A stretch of DNA of 64,000 nt from Chara braunii (Eukaryota; Streptophyta; Charophyceae; Charales; Characeae): the NCBI GenBank assembly GCA_003427395.1, contig BFEA01000010.1:3995619-4059618 (forward strand), given 5' to 3'. The notes beneath the pieces were generated by a model. That model did not search any database. It saw only the letters and a list, made by a program, of their open reading frames with translations, and was not told the DNA's origin. Below, in pieces: positions 32,887-43,439 of this stretch. Both the position numbers and the translations under genes were made by a program. Every line of letters begins with the position of its first letter. Position 1 is the stretch's first letter.

Positions 32887-34102
32887 TGATGTGTTAGAAA
32901 TGATACTGCCAAAAGAGAAAGGCAAAGCGGAACTTGGCAAGTCCTGGTGGGGTGACTCGTTGGGAAATGAGGCATTTATATGGGTAGAAACGAGTTGGAA
33001 TACGGAGGAAGAATACCGTAGTGTGAGAGTCACCCTCTACCTGTCTACCCGTCTCTGGCATCGTCATGAAATGGATCTCAGTGAAGAAGGGGAAGAATAT
33101 CTACTAAAACCTACGGAGAGAAGGTTAACAACAGTCGTATTTTTCATCACCACTTCAAGATACCCTTCACCACTTCAGGATGCAACTTGCCTAAACAGGT
33201 GGTTTTCAGGGTCTTCGGACCTTTCACCACTTCAGGACCATTCACCATTTTCAGACTTGAATGGTCCTGAAGTGGTGAAAGGTCCGAAGACCCTGAAAAC
33301 CACCTGTTTAGGCAGGCTGCATCCTCAAGTGGTGACGGGTGGTTTTCATGGTCTTCGGACCTTTCACCACTTTAGGACCGTTCAAGATTTTCAGACTGCC
33401 CAAAATTTTCACTTGACCACTTTAGGACACCCTTCACCACTTCAGGATGCAGCCTGCCAAAACAGGTGGTTTTCAGGGTCTTCGGACCTTTCACCACTTC
33501 AGAACCATTCAGGATTTTCAGACTGCCAAAAACTTTCACTTCAGAATTTTCATTCTTGAATTTTCAGCTAACCGATAACCGCTTGTGAACTTACAGGGAT
33601 GACAGAAGCAACACTCGACGTTTGGAGCCGAGAGGGTCGATGGCAAGAAGCGATGAAAGTTATAAAGGAAATCAAAATGCATCCGATCGAAGACTTTGTT
33701 CTTTCGATCCGCTACATTAGAACCACACTCCCTGATTTCATTATGAATGAGGCGTTTAATGGTCAAGAAATAATAGAGTTGGCCGCTGAAGCCACACTAA
33801 GAGTACCTAATAAAGGATACGATTTCTCCACCCCTCATATGATCTACTGTCTATATCTGGAGATGGGGCCCGAACTAGCTGAAAGTGATTTTAGCAACAT
33901 TTTGTCCATCATAGACGCATATGCCCGAACTTACTTTATTGAGGAAAAATTTGGGCATTGGAAAAAACTGAAGGAGGAAGTACGTACGAAGATCTGCGTG
34001 GATGGTATTCCCGTTATGTTTGACTTGGTCTATAACTTCTGGTCTGGGGATTGGGTAACGGTAAGTGAAATGGAAGAAGAAGAGAGAGGGTTTGTATTCT
34101 AA
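32837..34102 (+). pseudogene. Retroelement accessory ORF A, interrupted by a hairpin insertion
   Basis: Two pieces in the same frame. The N-terminal piece (32837 to about 33130) has KSWWGDSLGNEAFIWVE and VTLYLSTRLWHRHEMDL. The C-terminal piece (33599-34102) has TTLPDFIMNEAF, YCLYLEMGPEL and DGIPVMFDLVYNFWSGDWV. The roughly 450 bp between them is a palindromic repeat block that adds a stop at 33557. The same protein architecture occurs downstream as ORF B (34483-35196), so the two are tandem paralogues upstream of gag. I do not recognise the family. The conserved Trp/Asp/Pro pattern argues for a folded protein rather than linker. Confidence 0.6.
33163..33560. repeat. Long palindrome plus direct copies inside ORF A
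   Basis: The left arm 33178-33244 (starts GGATGCAACTTGCC, ends GGACCATTCA) pairs with the right arm 33258-33324 across a 13-nt loop with only a few mismatches, about 67 bp per arm. The arm sequence (CAGGTGGTTTTCAGGGTCTT, CGGACCTTTCACCACTT) recurs twice more in direct orientation at about 33340-33400 and 33460-33520. The block splits ORF A. Confidence 0.9.
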
Positions 34103-34482
34103 GAATGATAAGGCAGGATGACGGGATGATAAGAAAGCATAAGGGACAAAACGGGGAAGAAGAGAAAACTGAAAGGAAGCAATTGCTTGTCTAAAGTTGA
34201 TCGAGGAGGAAGACGTAATGAATAAGTGTACTGAGAGGGGAAAAATGTAGGATATGAAGAAATAGGAAGCCTTAGGCTAAAAACGTTCATATCTCAGACA
34301 GACTTTAAAAAGAAAAATAAAGAAAGGATATGTTGGTACTAAATAAGACTCACATATAAATATTGTGTATTTTTTTGTCTCTCCTTTTGCATCGCTCAGA
34401 CCACCGGAGATCGCCCAAGATGTCGTATGCCAACCAGGGATTTGCGGTTGAGCTCCCCATTCGTACTCAATAAGGGTTGAAG

Positions 34483-35196
34483 ATGTCACTACCTAGAGGT
34501 CTAAGTGAAAGAGAAGAGGAGATCACCGTATGGTGGGGCACATCGATCGGACCCGAAGCATTCGTATGGGTAGAAATTGGACACACTCTCGATCGAGAGA
34601 GTATAATAGTATGAGCAACCTTGTATCTTTCATCACATCTATGGAGGATGCATGGGGTAGACCTGGCAGTACGACATAGTCAACCTCTATCACGATACAT
34701 CTTAATTACTGGGACAATCCTTGATGACAAACTTCGAGAGACAAACTGGGGGGAGTTCCGATTGGTCATACTGATGATAGAAGCAAAGTGGGCATCAAAT
34801 TTTGTGTATCCCACCGACTATATAATAGTCACTCTTCCAGACTTCATCATTGATGAAGTTTTCAAAGGACACGTAAACGTGGAACAAGCATCTTTGGCAG
34901 CCCTAGCGGCGCCTCAGGGAAGCTGTGAATTTTTCACACCTCAAACGCTTTATTCCCTATATTTGAAAATGTGACCAGAATTGGCTAATAGGGACTTCGA
35001 GGAAATCCTATCCACGGTAAATGCTTATATCTGCGTCCATTTCATGGAGCCAAGGCAGACGTATTGGGAAAGACTCAAAGCGGGGCTAAAAATCAGGGCA
35101 TGCATTGACGGTATTCCTATAATTTTTGGGATGGTGTATGACTCGTGGATGAGAGACTGGGTGTCCGCCGAAGAAATTGGAAGAGTGCAGTGGTAA
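34483..35196 (+). pseudogene. Retroelement accessory ORF B, two in-frame stops
   Basis: The frame from ATG 34483 reads VWWGTSIGPEAFVWVE, then a TGA (34612-34614), ATLYLSSHLWRMHGVDL, TLPDFIIDEVFKG and LYSLYLKM, a second TGA (34972-34974), then PELANRDFEEILSTVNAY and DGIPIIFGMVYDSWMRDWV. These line up with ORF A in order: WWGxSxGxEAFxWVE, TLYLSxxLWxxHxxDL, TLPDFIxxExFxG, PELAxxDFxxILSxxxAY, DGIPxxFxxVYxxWxxDWV. The two stops make it non-functional as it stands. Function unknown; it lies directly upstream of the gag-like ORF. Confidence 0.6.
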
Positions 35197-35479
35197 AGAA
35201 AATCCAGAAAAATGTCTAGAGCCGATCTCATTTTGATCTAAAAAGTGACGGAGAGGTCGACTCGAATATTTAAAAACGTAGTAGGGGTACTACTTAAGGG
35301 CACATAAACTAGAGGGCTAGTGAGTGTCAGTTGGTGAGAAAGAGAAGATAGAAAGTCATGGAAAGGAAGCTAGAACTGTAGGTACAGGGAGCCTTGAATA
35401 ACATCTTGGGGAAAAAGGAAAAAACCTAAGAAAGGAAAAATAAGACGGTCAAAGGTAACCTGAAAAATCCATCCTTTTT

Positions 35480-36038
35480 GCCGTGCAAAATAGATTTACT
35501 GGAAATTGCGGAAAAAATGAGAGACACTAATGGGACAGGAGGACAAGGGTCCATAACTGCGGCTGAGATCACGCGATTACTGGATAATAGAAGTGTCAAG
35601 AGGTCTCAACTACCCCGGATAGAAATTTTTCCCTTACAAGGAGAACGGATGTCGCACTGGCTTGAGTTGTTGCAGCAAGTCTTCAATCGACTAACACCGG
35701 CGGAAAAATTCGCCCAACTGTTTGAATATGTGTGGTGGGAGTTTCGCCCCGAGATTGAAAAGATTGTGGCTGATGCGGAAGGGGATTGGAACAACTTCAA
35801 GAAAGAAATGCAGAGAAAGTACAAGCTGGGAGATGGGTTATTGACGATCGATCAATTTCATAACGTCAACATGAATGATTTCACTACAATAGGAGCGTTT
35901 GCAACAATCTTCGAGAAAATGGCGGAACGAGTTCCAAGACTTTCCGAGGAGATTCAGTGTGTCATCTTTCTGGGAAAATTATCGGGCTATGAGACTATGG
36001 AATTGACCCGGGGAGGAGCACCGGGAAGAAAGACGTAA
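35480..36038 (+). CDS. gag: Gag-like protein of a Ty3-like retroelement
   Basis: The frame includes LPRIEIFPLQGERMSHWLEL, LLQQVFNRLTPAEKFAQLFE, WWEFRPEIEKIVAD, WNNFKKEMQRKYKLGDG and LSEEIQCVIFLGKLSGYE. The run of amphipathic helices with a W..F..E/F..KY pattern is that of retrotransposon Gag capsid domains, which form the virus-like particle around the RNA. No good ATG begins the frame (it opens after TTG at 35478), and it ends at a TAA at 36036. The C-terminal part continues in another frame at 36105, so a frameshift has occurred. Confidence 0.65.
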
Positions 36039-36104
36039 AGAGAAACGATAAAAAGAAACTTGGCATCTGGGGACTTGGACCAGGTGTTCCATCACTAAGT
36101 AAAG

Positions 36105-37132
36105 ATGAAAAGGAAGAGAAGAAAGGGCATAGGTGTCATCCAAGGGGCCGACTCTGCCCTAGGAGGGGTACTGAGCAGTATGGTAACTCAACTGAAAGAG
36201 TTGAAGGATAAGGTGAAATCAGGGAAGGTGATGATAGTCGGACAAACAACGAATAAAATGAGGTATGAAGGAAAGGATGAAGGGAATAAAGAAGGGAAGA
36301 AAACTGAACCAGCAGTACAGTCTAAGAAGGTCCAAAAGCAGAACCAAAACCAGGCATCAAGGAAGCAAGGTGCAGGAAAAGGGCAGAAATCGCAGCAAAC
36401 GGTGACACCAAATGTCCCAGAAGCACCAGCCCCGACACCTCAATTTCGGCCTTGGCCGGTGGTAGCTCCTATGGGAGCTGGGCCTGGCTACTACCCCGGG
36501 AATCAGTGGCCGGGTTTCGGTCAAATTGGGATATATCCAAATTTGCCCCAAGTTCAGGGAGTTGGGGCAGGACCATCACAAGGCCGAGGAGGAGATGGGG
36601 GTCAGCCGCAACATGCTTTGCACCACAAGGTAATCAAGGTCAAAATCAATTTCAGGGGCAGGGGCATGGATAGGGACATGGTAAGGGTAGAAATGGAGGA
36701 CAAGGAAATGGTCACGGAGGAAGAGGATTCGGAGGAAGAAGAAATGGCGGACAAGGAGGAAATTGGGGAAATCAAGAAGGTGCTCAGTCTTGATATTAGA
36801 GTCAGGTGAGCTTTAATCAGATCGGATATGGGTACAACCAAGGCCATGGTCAAGGGTATGGTCAAGGATATAACCAGAACTATGGTAGGGGGTTTAGAAG
36901 AAATGACGGGCAATGGAGCCGTAAAGGGATCGGGAGAGGCTGGATAGATTACGACGAGTGCATATGTACGCATTGCACGATAAAAGGATATACTGTGAAA
37001 ATTTGTCATGTTAGGAAGATGGATGAACAGGACGGAGTAATCACATTTAACATAAATGGAGATATATTCGATAAGCAAGGAGTTGAGAGTCACTTTGGCT
37101 GCAGGATCAGAAGCAACCTACCAAACTCTTAG
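36105..37132 (+). pseudogene. Gag C-terminal region with degenerate zinc knuckle, frameshifted
   Basis: 36105-36600 encodes a Lys/Glu/Gln stretch and a Pro/Gly-rich segment (PWPVVAPMGAGPGYYPG). From about 36600 the Gly/Gln/Asn-rich coding shifts frame (GNQGQNQFQGQGHG in the +2 frame), then is read again from 36830 as GYNQGHGQGYGQGYNQNYGR. At 36956-37005 the frame has C-THC-TIKGYTVKI-C, a zinc knuckle of form CX2CX3GYX4C in which the usual His is Tyr. ITFNINGDIFDKQG follows. Such knuckles bind the element RNA. At least two frame changes show decay. Confidence 0.6.
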
Positions 37133-37598
37133 AAACTTTGTCCCGCATACTGCAGGAAAACCTAAAGGGGGAAATGCGCCCAAGGAACCAACCCAGACTC
37201 ATGTACAACCTCAAGGGGGAACTTCTATTGATATAGAGGAAGAGGAGGAGGATCATGATGAATTACTTAGGGGGGAAGAGGACAAACACCCTGAACAGAA
37301 GGCTAAGAAGCGAAAACATGATATTAAGGAAGGAAAGGAGAAGGCTGGGGAGAAGTCGAAGAAAAGATGGAGGTACCAGACGTCGATTGAAGAAGGGGTA
37401 GACCTAAAAAATCTGGTAAACAAGCTTCTTGATGGACATAACGAATTGTTGAATCTGAAGGAGATTTTGGCAACCGTATTGAAGCTCAGAGAGTTAGTAA
37501 AAACGAAGTTGGCACGAAATAGAGTAGCGACAGTGAGATTGGGGGATCTGATTCCCAAAGAGGTGAACTGGACAATAACCGGAAGCAAGATGGAGTGA
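37133..37598 (+). pseudogene. Charged linker between gag and protease
   Basis: A Glu/Asp/Lys-rich segment (EEEEEDHDELL, KKRKHDIKEGKEKAGEKSKK) followed by a helix-like stretch (ELLNLKEILATVLKLRELVKT). It is probably the junction region of the retroelement polyprotein. It ends at a TGA just before the protease-like domain. No enzymatic motif. Confidence 0.45.
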
Positions 37599-37601
37599 AA
37601 G

Positions 37602-37990
37602 TCTGTGGGAACATGGTCCATTAATGTCAATATTAAACGGAAAGGATGCCCTGGGACGGTGGATAAAGGAGCAGAAATGAACACTATGAACTCTGAAACA
37701 GCTGAAAGGCTAGGACTTGAAATTGACAAGAGAGATTGCGGGTATCTCAATAGGGCTAGTAGAAAATCAGGATACACTGGTATTGCATCAAATGTCGTCG
37801 TGGAAATAAGAAGTGTTAGAGTCCATTCCTGGTTCTAGATCATGCCAAACCTGAATCTTCCCATATTACTAGGAAGGTCCTTCTTATCACGATCAGAAGC
37901 CCCCATCATGAACAAGCATGATGATACTATGTTCGTGATCCTATGTGACCCTGCCTGTGGAAACTTCGAGGTCATTACCTATAAAAATAC
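37602..37990 (+). pseudogene. Retroelement aspartic protease-like domain, altered active site
   Basis: The domain reads TVDKGAEMNTMNSETAERLG, where Ty3-type proteases have D-T/S-G-A. The residue after the Asp is Lys here (DKGA), which should be inactive. After a TAG at 37837-37839 the frame goes on with LNLPILLGRSFLSRSEAPI, matching the hydrophobic-LGR-F-L motif of the family, then MFVILCDPACGNFEVITY. The protease would cleave the Gag-Pol polyprotein; changed catalytic motif and internal stop point to a dead copy. Confidence 0.65.
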
Positions 37991-38410
37991 AGGGCCCCAT
38001 AGCTCGAAGAACCGGCTCAATGCTGAGTCATATACTTTTGAGGAATCTGAAAATAGCAGAAAATAATTAGAATGGGGATCTGATGAGGAAGATGAGAAAG
38101 AAAAAAGTGAAGGATTAACATTAAGTCTGGCCAACATAGACCAAGCAATGTACATGGTATCCGCTTATGATATGGCAGGACCTGAGGCAATTCGGGCATT
38201 GGCTGACAAACTGTATGATTATCCTGAAGGAGGAAGGATGAAATTGGCATACATGCCATCCTCTCGAGAGGAGAAAATGCAAGGACCGTATGCCCAGGCT
38301 TGCGGCCAACATTTTTTCAGGGGTAGGCCGAACCAAAGGGGGAAAATGAGGTACAAGATGGTAGACAAAAAAACCACCCAGTTCCAGTTTTAGTAACGCA
38401 TGAAGAAGGG

Positions 38411-39540
38411 GTGTATTATGAGCAAGAGAGAGAATTGATAAGGCAAATGAGAGAGAAATGGGGAGCAACGTCCTGCCGTATTAACAAAGAGACTGAGAAA
38501 GACTTGATCATTGAAGAACCCGAGTTTTTGACTAAACAAGAAAAGACGTTAGTGATCGATTTAGTGAAGGAAAACACTGGGCCTATGCCTTCAACGATGA
38601 GCAGAGAGGAAGGTTGGATGTGGACAAGATAGGGATGATCCGGATCCACGCAGTCCCACATCAACCTTGGAATATTAAAGGAGTCAGATACCCAAATCTC
38701 GATGATCAGAGAAGGGTGGTGGAATACCTTGATGGAAAGATTGACTCTCACGTAGCAGGGTTTTCTAGCGGACCTTATACCTCACCGTGGTTCTGCTTCA
38801 TCAAGCCGAATGGAGTACTCAGGTGGGTGCAAGATTTACAAAGGTTGAACGTCGTGACGGTTAGGGATGCTGGAGGATTTCCCAACGCTGATCAACTCTC
38901 TGAAGCATGTGCAGGAAGATCGATTATCTCGTTCATGGACATGTACTCGGGTTACGACCAGTTTCCAGTGTATCCAGTCGATAGACCGATGAGTGCGATG
39001 CACACTCAAAGTGGACTAATTCACATGAACGTGGCACCCCAAGGATGGACAAATGCTGTAGCCATGGTGCAAAGAAGTATGGTGAGAGTTATGCAGCCAA
39101 TCAGTCCGCTGATTACTGAACTCTACATTGATGATTTTGCTGTAAAAAGTCCGATGGTGAAAGATGAGCAAGAGGTTGTACCTGGCATAAGGAAGTTTGT
39201 TTGGGATCATGTCAATGATTTCAGAAAGATGCTTGATTTGTTACAAGAATACAACCTCACGACGAGCGGAGCTAAGTCCAGGCACTGCATGAGAGAGACC
39301 AATATTTTGGGGTTTGTATGCAATGAGCAAGGTCGTCGTCCTGACACCAGGAAAACGAATAAGATCCTTGAATGACCTACGCCGTTCAGGAACGTCAGCG
39401 AAGTAAGGTGTTTTCTTGGAACATGTGGATTTTGGATAATTTTCATCGAAAGGTTTGCTGCTAAGACTGAACATGTGAGGAAGTTGGTAAGAAAGAATCA
39501 GGAATGAGAATGGGGAGAGAAGCAGGAACAAGTGGTGAAA
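38411..39540 (+). pseudogene. pol: Ty3-like reverse transcriptase, 3' truncated
   Basis: The N-terminal lead-in lies at 38411-38610; a frame change near 38615 joins it to the RT body 38614-39375. RT motifs in order: TSPWFCFIKPNGVLRWVQDL, SFMDMYSGYDQF (motif A aspartate), MNVAPQGWTNA, TELYIDDFAVKS (catalytic YxDD intact), GFVCNEQGRRPD. After the stop at 39373 the same frame goes on with FRNVSEVRCFLGTCGF and TEHVRKLVRKNQ (RT connection), then ends abruptly at 39540 against another repeat. RNase H, integrase and 3' LTR are absent. RT copies the element RNA into DNA; this copy cannot be autonomous. Confidence 0.85.
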
Positions 39541-40724
39541 AGAAGAGGGAATCGCCTCTCGAGTGACAGCTTCCCATCCGCACGATCACCCAAGCAACCA
39601 GTGCCTTCGTCCTTTTGAGGGAGACATCGTTGCAAGTTCTGATATCATTCGCACAGGGTCGAGACTCGGGCTACTTGAACCGGTACCCGCCTACCTACCG
39701 GTACTAGGCCTTTAAAAATGTCGACTTTTGTCTTCTTCTGCTCGACCTTAAAGTACCCGGCACGTCTACCTCTATTTGATGCGGCACCGGCCTACCTACT
39801 ACTTGTACGTTTTTCTCTGCTCCTAAGTGTCGCGGGCCTCAATCCCTGCCACTTGAGTGTTTTCTCCATTACAACCCTCAAAGTCACGGTCGCAGGTAAG
39901 TTCCGACCATTCGGGCCTTCGAAGCAACCGACGTGTCCTTAGGGGTCGGACACACACTCAACCAAACAAATACTCAGACAGGTTAGCGTGCACTCACACG
40001 CAGATATAGAAATGGGTTCAGGCCACCAGATGGGCTGAGCCCCAATACTATACATATATCTGGGCTGCTCTACTTCTATCCAAAGTAGGAGCTAGCTCAG
40101 TAGGATTAGGTGTAGGACTGTCAAGTGCATGGTACAGGGGACGAATTCACCGAACCCCCTGAGCTAGCTTTTTTTGTAAGGGGGCTCCACGACATTTTCG
40201 TCCGGACTCAGGCGGCCGGGGCTCGAACCCGCAACCTCTGTATTAGGGGCGAGTTACAACGCAGGTTAGAATATAGTAAACCGACACTTGGCAGGTGGCG
40301 ACAGTTAACCATTAGAAATTGTTTAGTTGTTCGTTCTTCCGTGTTCTATTTTTTATTTTTGTTTTTATTATTATTATTTATCTCTTTGTTTTCACGGTTT
40401 ACTTACCATAAGTAGTACCTCAATGGATCTCCCCTAGTATTGGGGCGGATTCGTTCGAAAGTTGTCAACAGTAAGTGCCCGCCTCGATCACAGCCCAACC
40501 AAGCCTCACCGCGGACAAGGCAGCGTGGTCGAGGGGCGTGGCGTACTCCATAGTAAGGAGGAGAGTAGAGAGAGCGAGGAGTGGTGTGAGGGAAGAGAAA
40601 AGCATGTGTTAGCTGGCGAGGTTTGATGTGCGGAAAAAGGAGAAGAAAGGCGCGGCTAGGAGGAGAAAGATGCACAAGACGTGCCTGTGCGATTGGAAGA
40701 ACGAGCGCATCAGGCGAGAGAATA
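39541..40724 (+). repeat. Truncated copy B of the palindrome/tRNA-like element
   Basis: It matches 14865-16047 end to end with scattered substitutions: CGCCTCTCGAG, CCGCCTACCTACCGGTACTA, CACACACTCAACCAAACAA, GGAGCTAGCTCAGTAGGATT. It begins without its palindrome, exactly at the break of the Ty3-like RT, and ends at 40724 at the start of R3 family sequence. Both boundaries look like breakpoints rather than ends of a fresh insertion. Confidence 0.85.
40088..40170 (+). repeat. tRNA-like fold-back, copy B
   Basis: GGAGCTAGCTCAG (40088-40100; A box TAGCTCAGTAGG) pairs with CTGAGCTAGCT (40160-40170). The opposite-strand T-arm-like GGTTCGAGCCCC lies at about 40218-40229. Confidence 0.65.
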
Positions 40725-40743
40725 AAGCTAAGTACAAAATCTA

Positions 40744-40751
40744 GAAATAAC
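40744..40751 (+). repeat. Target-site duplication GAAATAAC (left)
   Basis: It is identical to 45643-45650. The 26 bp at 40724-40749 also recur at 45709-45734 in the R3 copy to the right. The insertion therefore hit one unit of the R3 left-end repeats, and the neighbouring unit shows the unoccupied sequence. Confidence 0.8.
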
Positions 40752-41189
40752 CTACGTTACCCGATCGGACGTCCGGACCCCCCCTGACCGTCCGGGGTTG
40801 TCTGATCGGACAACCGGTCGGTCGTCCGTCCAGGGCCCTGTGTCCGATCGACGGGGAAATTGGGGGGGGGCGCTTCCATAGGGAATCGGGGGTTGTGAGG
40901 TCGAAAAGCGGGCAGGGGCGAAGGGAGAAATTTTCTGAGGTCGGTAGGGTCTCGAAAGTGGAAAACGAAAATGGTCCGATCTGGGTCGTCAGATCTTTGA
41001 GATCGACGGCCCAGATCGAGTCGATTTCAATTTCGAATTCCCAGGTGTTGAGGCCCTCTCTCGTGCGTGACTTCGCTCAGCCCTGTCGGTGGAGTTCGGC
41101 GTTGCAGGTGCCGAACTCCGATGCCCAACAGCCGCAACCCACGTGCCATCGCCCTTCCGCACCAGGTGAGTTTGATTTCCTTCATGCCA

Positions 41190-41560
41190 TCTCTTCCTAC
41201 TCCACCTCCTCTTCCTCCTCTGCCTTCTGCTTCTTCTCTTGTCTTCCTCGTCCTCCATCTCCTTCACTTCTTCTTCCACCTCCTCCTCCTCTTCTTCCTC
41301 CTCCTCCTCCTCCTCCTCCTCCTCCTCCTCTTCTTCGTCCTCCTCCTCTTCCTCCTCCTCCTCCTCCTTCTCGTCTTCTTCTTCTTCCTCTTCCCCATCC
41401 TTTTTCTCTCCTCCTCCTCCTCTTTCTCCTCGTCATCCTCGTCATCCTCGTCGTCGCCATCCTTCTCCCCGTTGTCCTGCTCCTCCTTCTCCTCCCTTCC
41501 CCCCGTCCCTCTCTCTTCTTCTTCTATGTCGATGTCCTCCTCCTAGTCGCCGTCGACCTC
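41190..41560 (+). repeat. (TCC/TTC)n tract
   Basis: A long pyrimidine tract inside the hAT-like element. Shorter versions are repeated at 42050-42310 and 43040-43340, each led by GTTGGGGGGGTCGAGGTCAC in the second and third units. Confidence 0.9.
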
Positions 41561-41696
41561 CCCTCCCCTCCGATCGCTCGCTTCCATTAAGGCAATCAGG
41601 TGTTCATAGGCTCATAGCGATGTTGCTTTTTGATCCCTCGACGTCACTCTTCCTATCACTGTCGAGCAGAATCCACCAAAGTGTTGATGAATATCA

Positions 41697-41704
41697 TATC
41701 AATT

Positions 41705-41755
<51 letters not shown>

Positions 41756-42593
41756 TTAACCAATCAATCTATCAACCAATCAATCAGTCAGGATCTCGTT
41801 GAATCGATTGGTTCGATAGGATCTTGATCAAGATCCTATCGAACCAATCGATTCGACGGGATCCCGACTGATTGATTGATTGATTTGATTGGTTGATTGT
41901 ATTGATTGTATTGATCGATTGATTGATTCATTGATCGATTCATTGATTGATTCATTGATTGATTCATTGACTAAGTTGGAAAAAAAAAAAACGTTGGGGG
42001 GGTCGAGGTCACCTCGCGATGATGTTGGCGGTTATGCCCGCTCCCCATCGTAGTCGCCCTCCTCTTCTTCTTCTACCTCGATGTCCGCCTCCTAGTCCTC
42101 GTCGACCTCCTCCTCCATATCGTCCTCGTCGTCGCCCTCCTCCTCCTTCTTCTCCTCCTCCTCGTCCTTGTCCTCTTCTTCTTCCTCTTCCCTATCGTCC
42201 TTCTCCTTCTCCTCATCCTCGTCCTCGTCGTCGTCATCCTCCACCTCATTACCCTCCTCCTACTCCTCCCCCTCCTCAGACTCCTCCTCCTCAGGCTCCT
42301 CAGGCTCCTCTGGCNNNNNNNNNNNNNNNNNNNNNNNNNNNNNNNNNNNNNNNNNNNNNNNNNNNNNNNNNNNNNNNNNNNNNNNNNNNNNNNNNNNNNN
42401 NNNNNCCCCCCCTCTTCTTCTTCTACGTCGATGCCCTCCTCCTAGTCGCTGTCGACCTCCCTTCCCCTCCGGTCGCTCGCTTCCCTTGTGGCACTCAGGC
42501 ATTCATAGCGACATTGTTTTTTTATCCCTCGACGCCGCACTTCCTATCACTGTCGAGCAGAATCCACCAAAGTGTTGATGAACATCATACCAA

Positions 42594-42632
<39 letters not shown>

Positions 42633-42918
42633 ATCAACCAATCAATCAATCAATCAATAAATTAATCAATACAATCAACCAATCAATCTATCAATCAATC
42701 AATCAGTTGGGATCCGGTCGAATCGATTGGTTCGATAGGACCTTGATCAATATCCTATCAAACCAATCGATTCGACGAGATCCCGACTGATCGATTGATT
42801 GATAGATTGATCGATTGGTTCGATAGGATCTTGATCAAGATCCTATCGAACCAATTGATTCGATGGGATCCCGACTGATTGATTGATTGATAGATTGATT
42901 GGTTGATTTGATTGATTA

Positions 42919-42963
<45 letters not shown>

Positions 42964-42995
42964 CCGAGTTGGAAAAAAACAAACGTTGGGGGGGT
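41697..42995. repeat. Fold-back units with (TCAA)n / (TTGA)n arms
   Basis: (AATC)n at 41703-41755 is the inverted partner of (GATT)n at 41868-41970. Between them GGTTCGATAGGATCTTGATC reads into its own complement AAGATCCTATCGAACC. The same palindromic core returns near 42728-42765 and 42808-42850, with further (AATC)n/(GATT)n arms at 42633-42710 and 42876-42960. Each unit could extrude a hairpin of 100-300 bp. Confidence 0.85.
42315..42405. other. Assembly gap (91 N)
   Basis: Unresolved bases inside a pyrimidine-rich tract of the hAT-like element. Confidence 0.99.
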
Positions 42996-43439
42996 CGAGG
43001 TCACCTCGAGGTGATGTTGGCGGTTCTGTCCGCGCCCCATTGTCGCCGCCCTCCTCCTCTTCTTCGTCTACCTCGATGTCCTCCTCCTAGTCCTCGTCGA
43101 CCTCCTCCTCCATATCGTCCTCGTCGTCCTCTTCCTCGTCCTTCTTCTCCTCCTCCTCATTCTCGTCCCCTTCTTCTTCCTCTTCCCCATCCTCCTTGTC
43201 CTCCTCCCCCTCCTCTTCTTACTCATCTTCCTCGTCCTCGTCGTCGTCATCCTCAGCCTCATTACCCTCCTCCTACTCCTCCTCCTCCCCTAACTCCTCC
43301 TCAGGCTCCTCCTCCTCCCCCCCCCCTCCTCCCCCCCTCTTTTGCCACGACAGGTTCCCCTACTTGCACCTACAACGTGCGCAAGACTAACGGGTCTTCA
43401 AAGGCTGTCGTGAACAATGTTGGGGTGCACGGGGCAGAG

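Noticed and set aside
40895-41590. 231-codon frame with long Pro/Ser/Leu runs.
   Set aside because: It is a translation of the (TCC/TTC)n tract of the hAT-like element.
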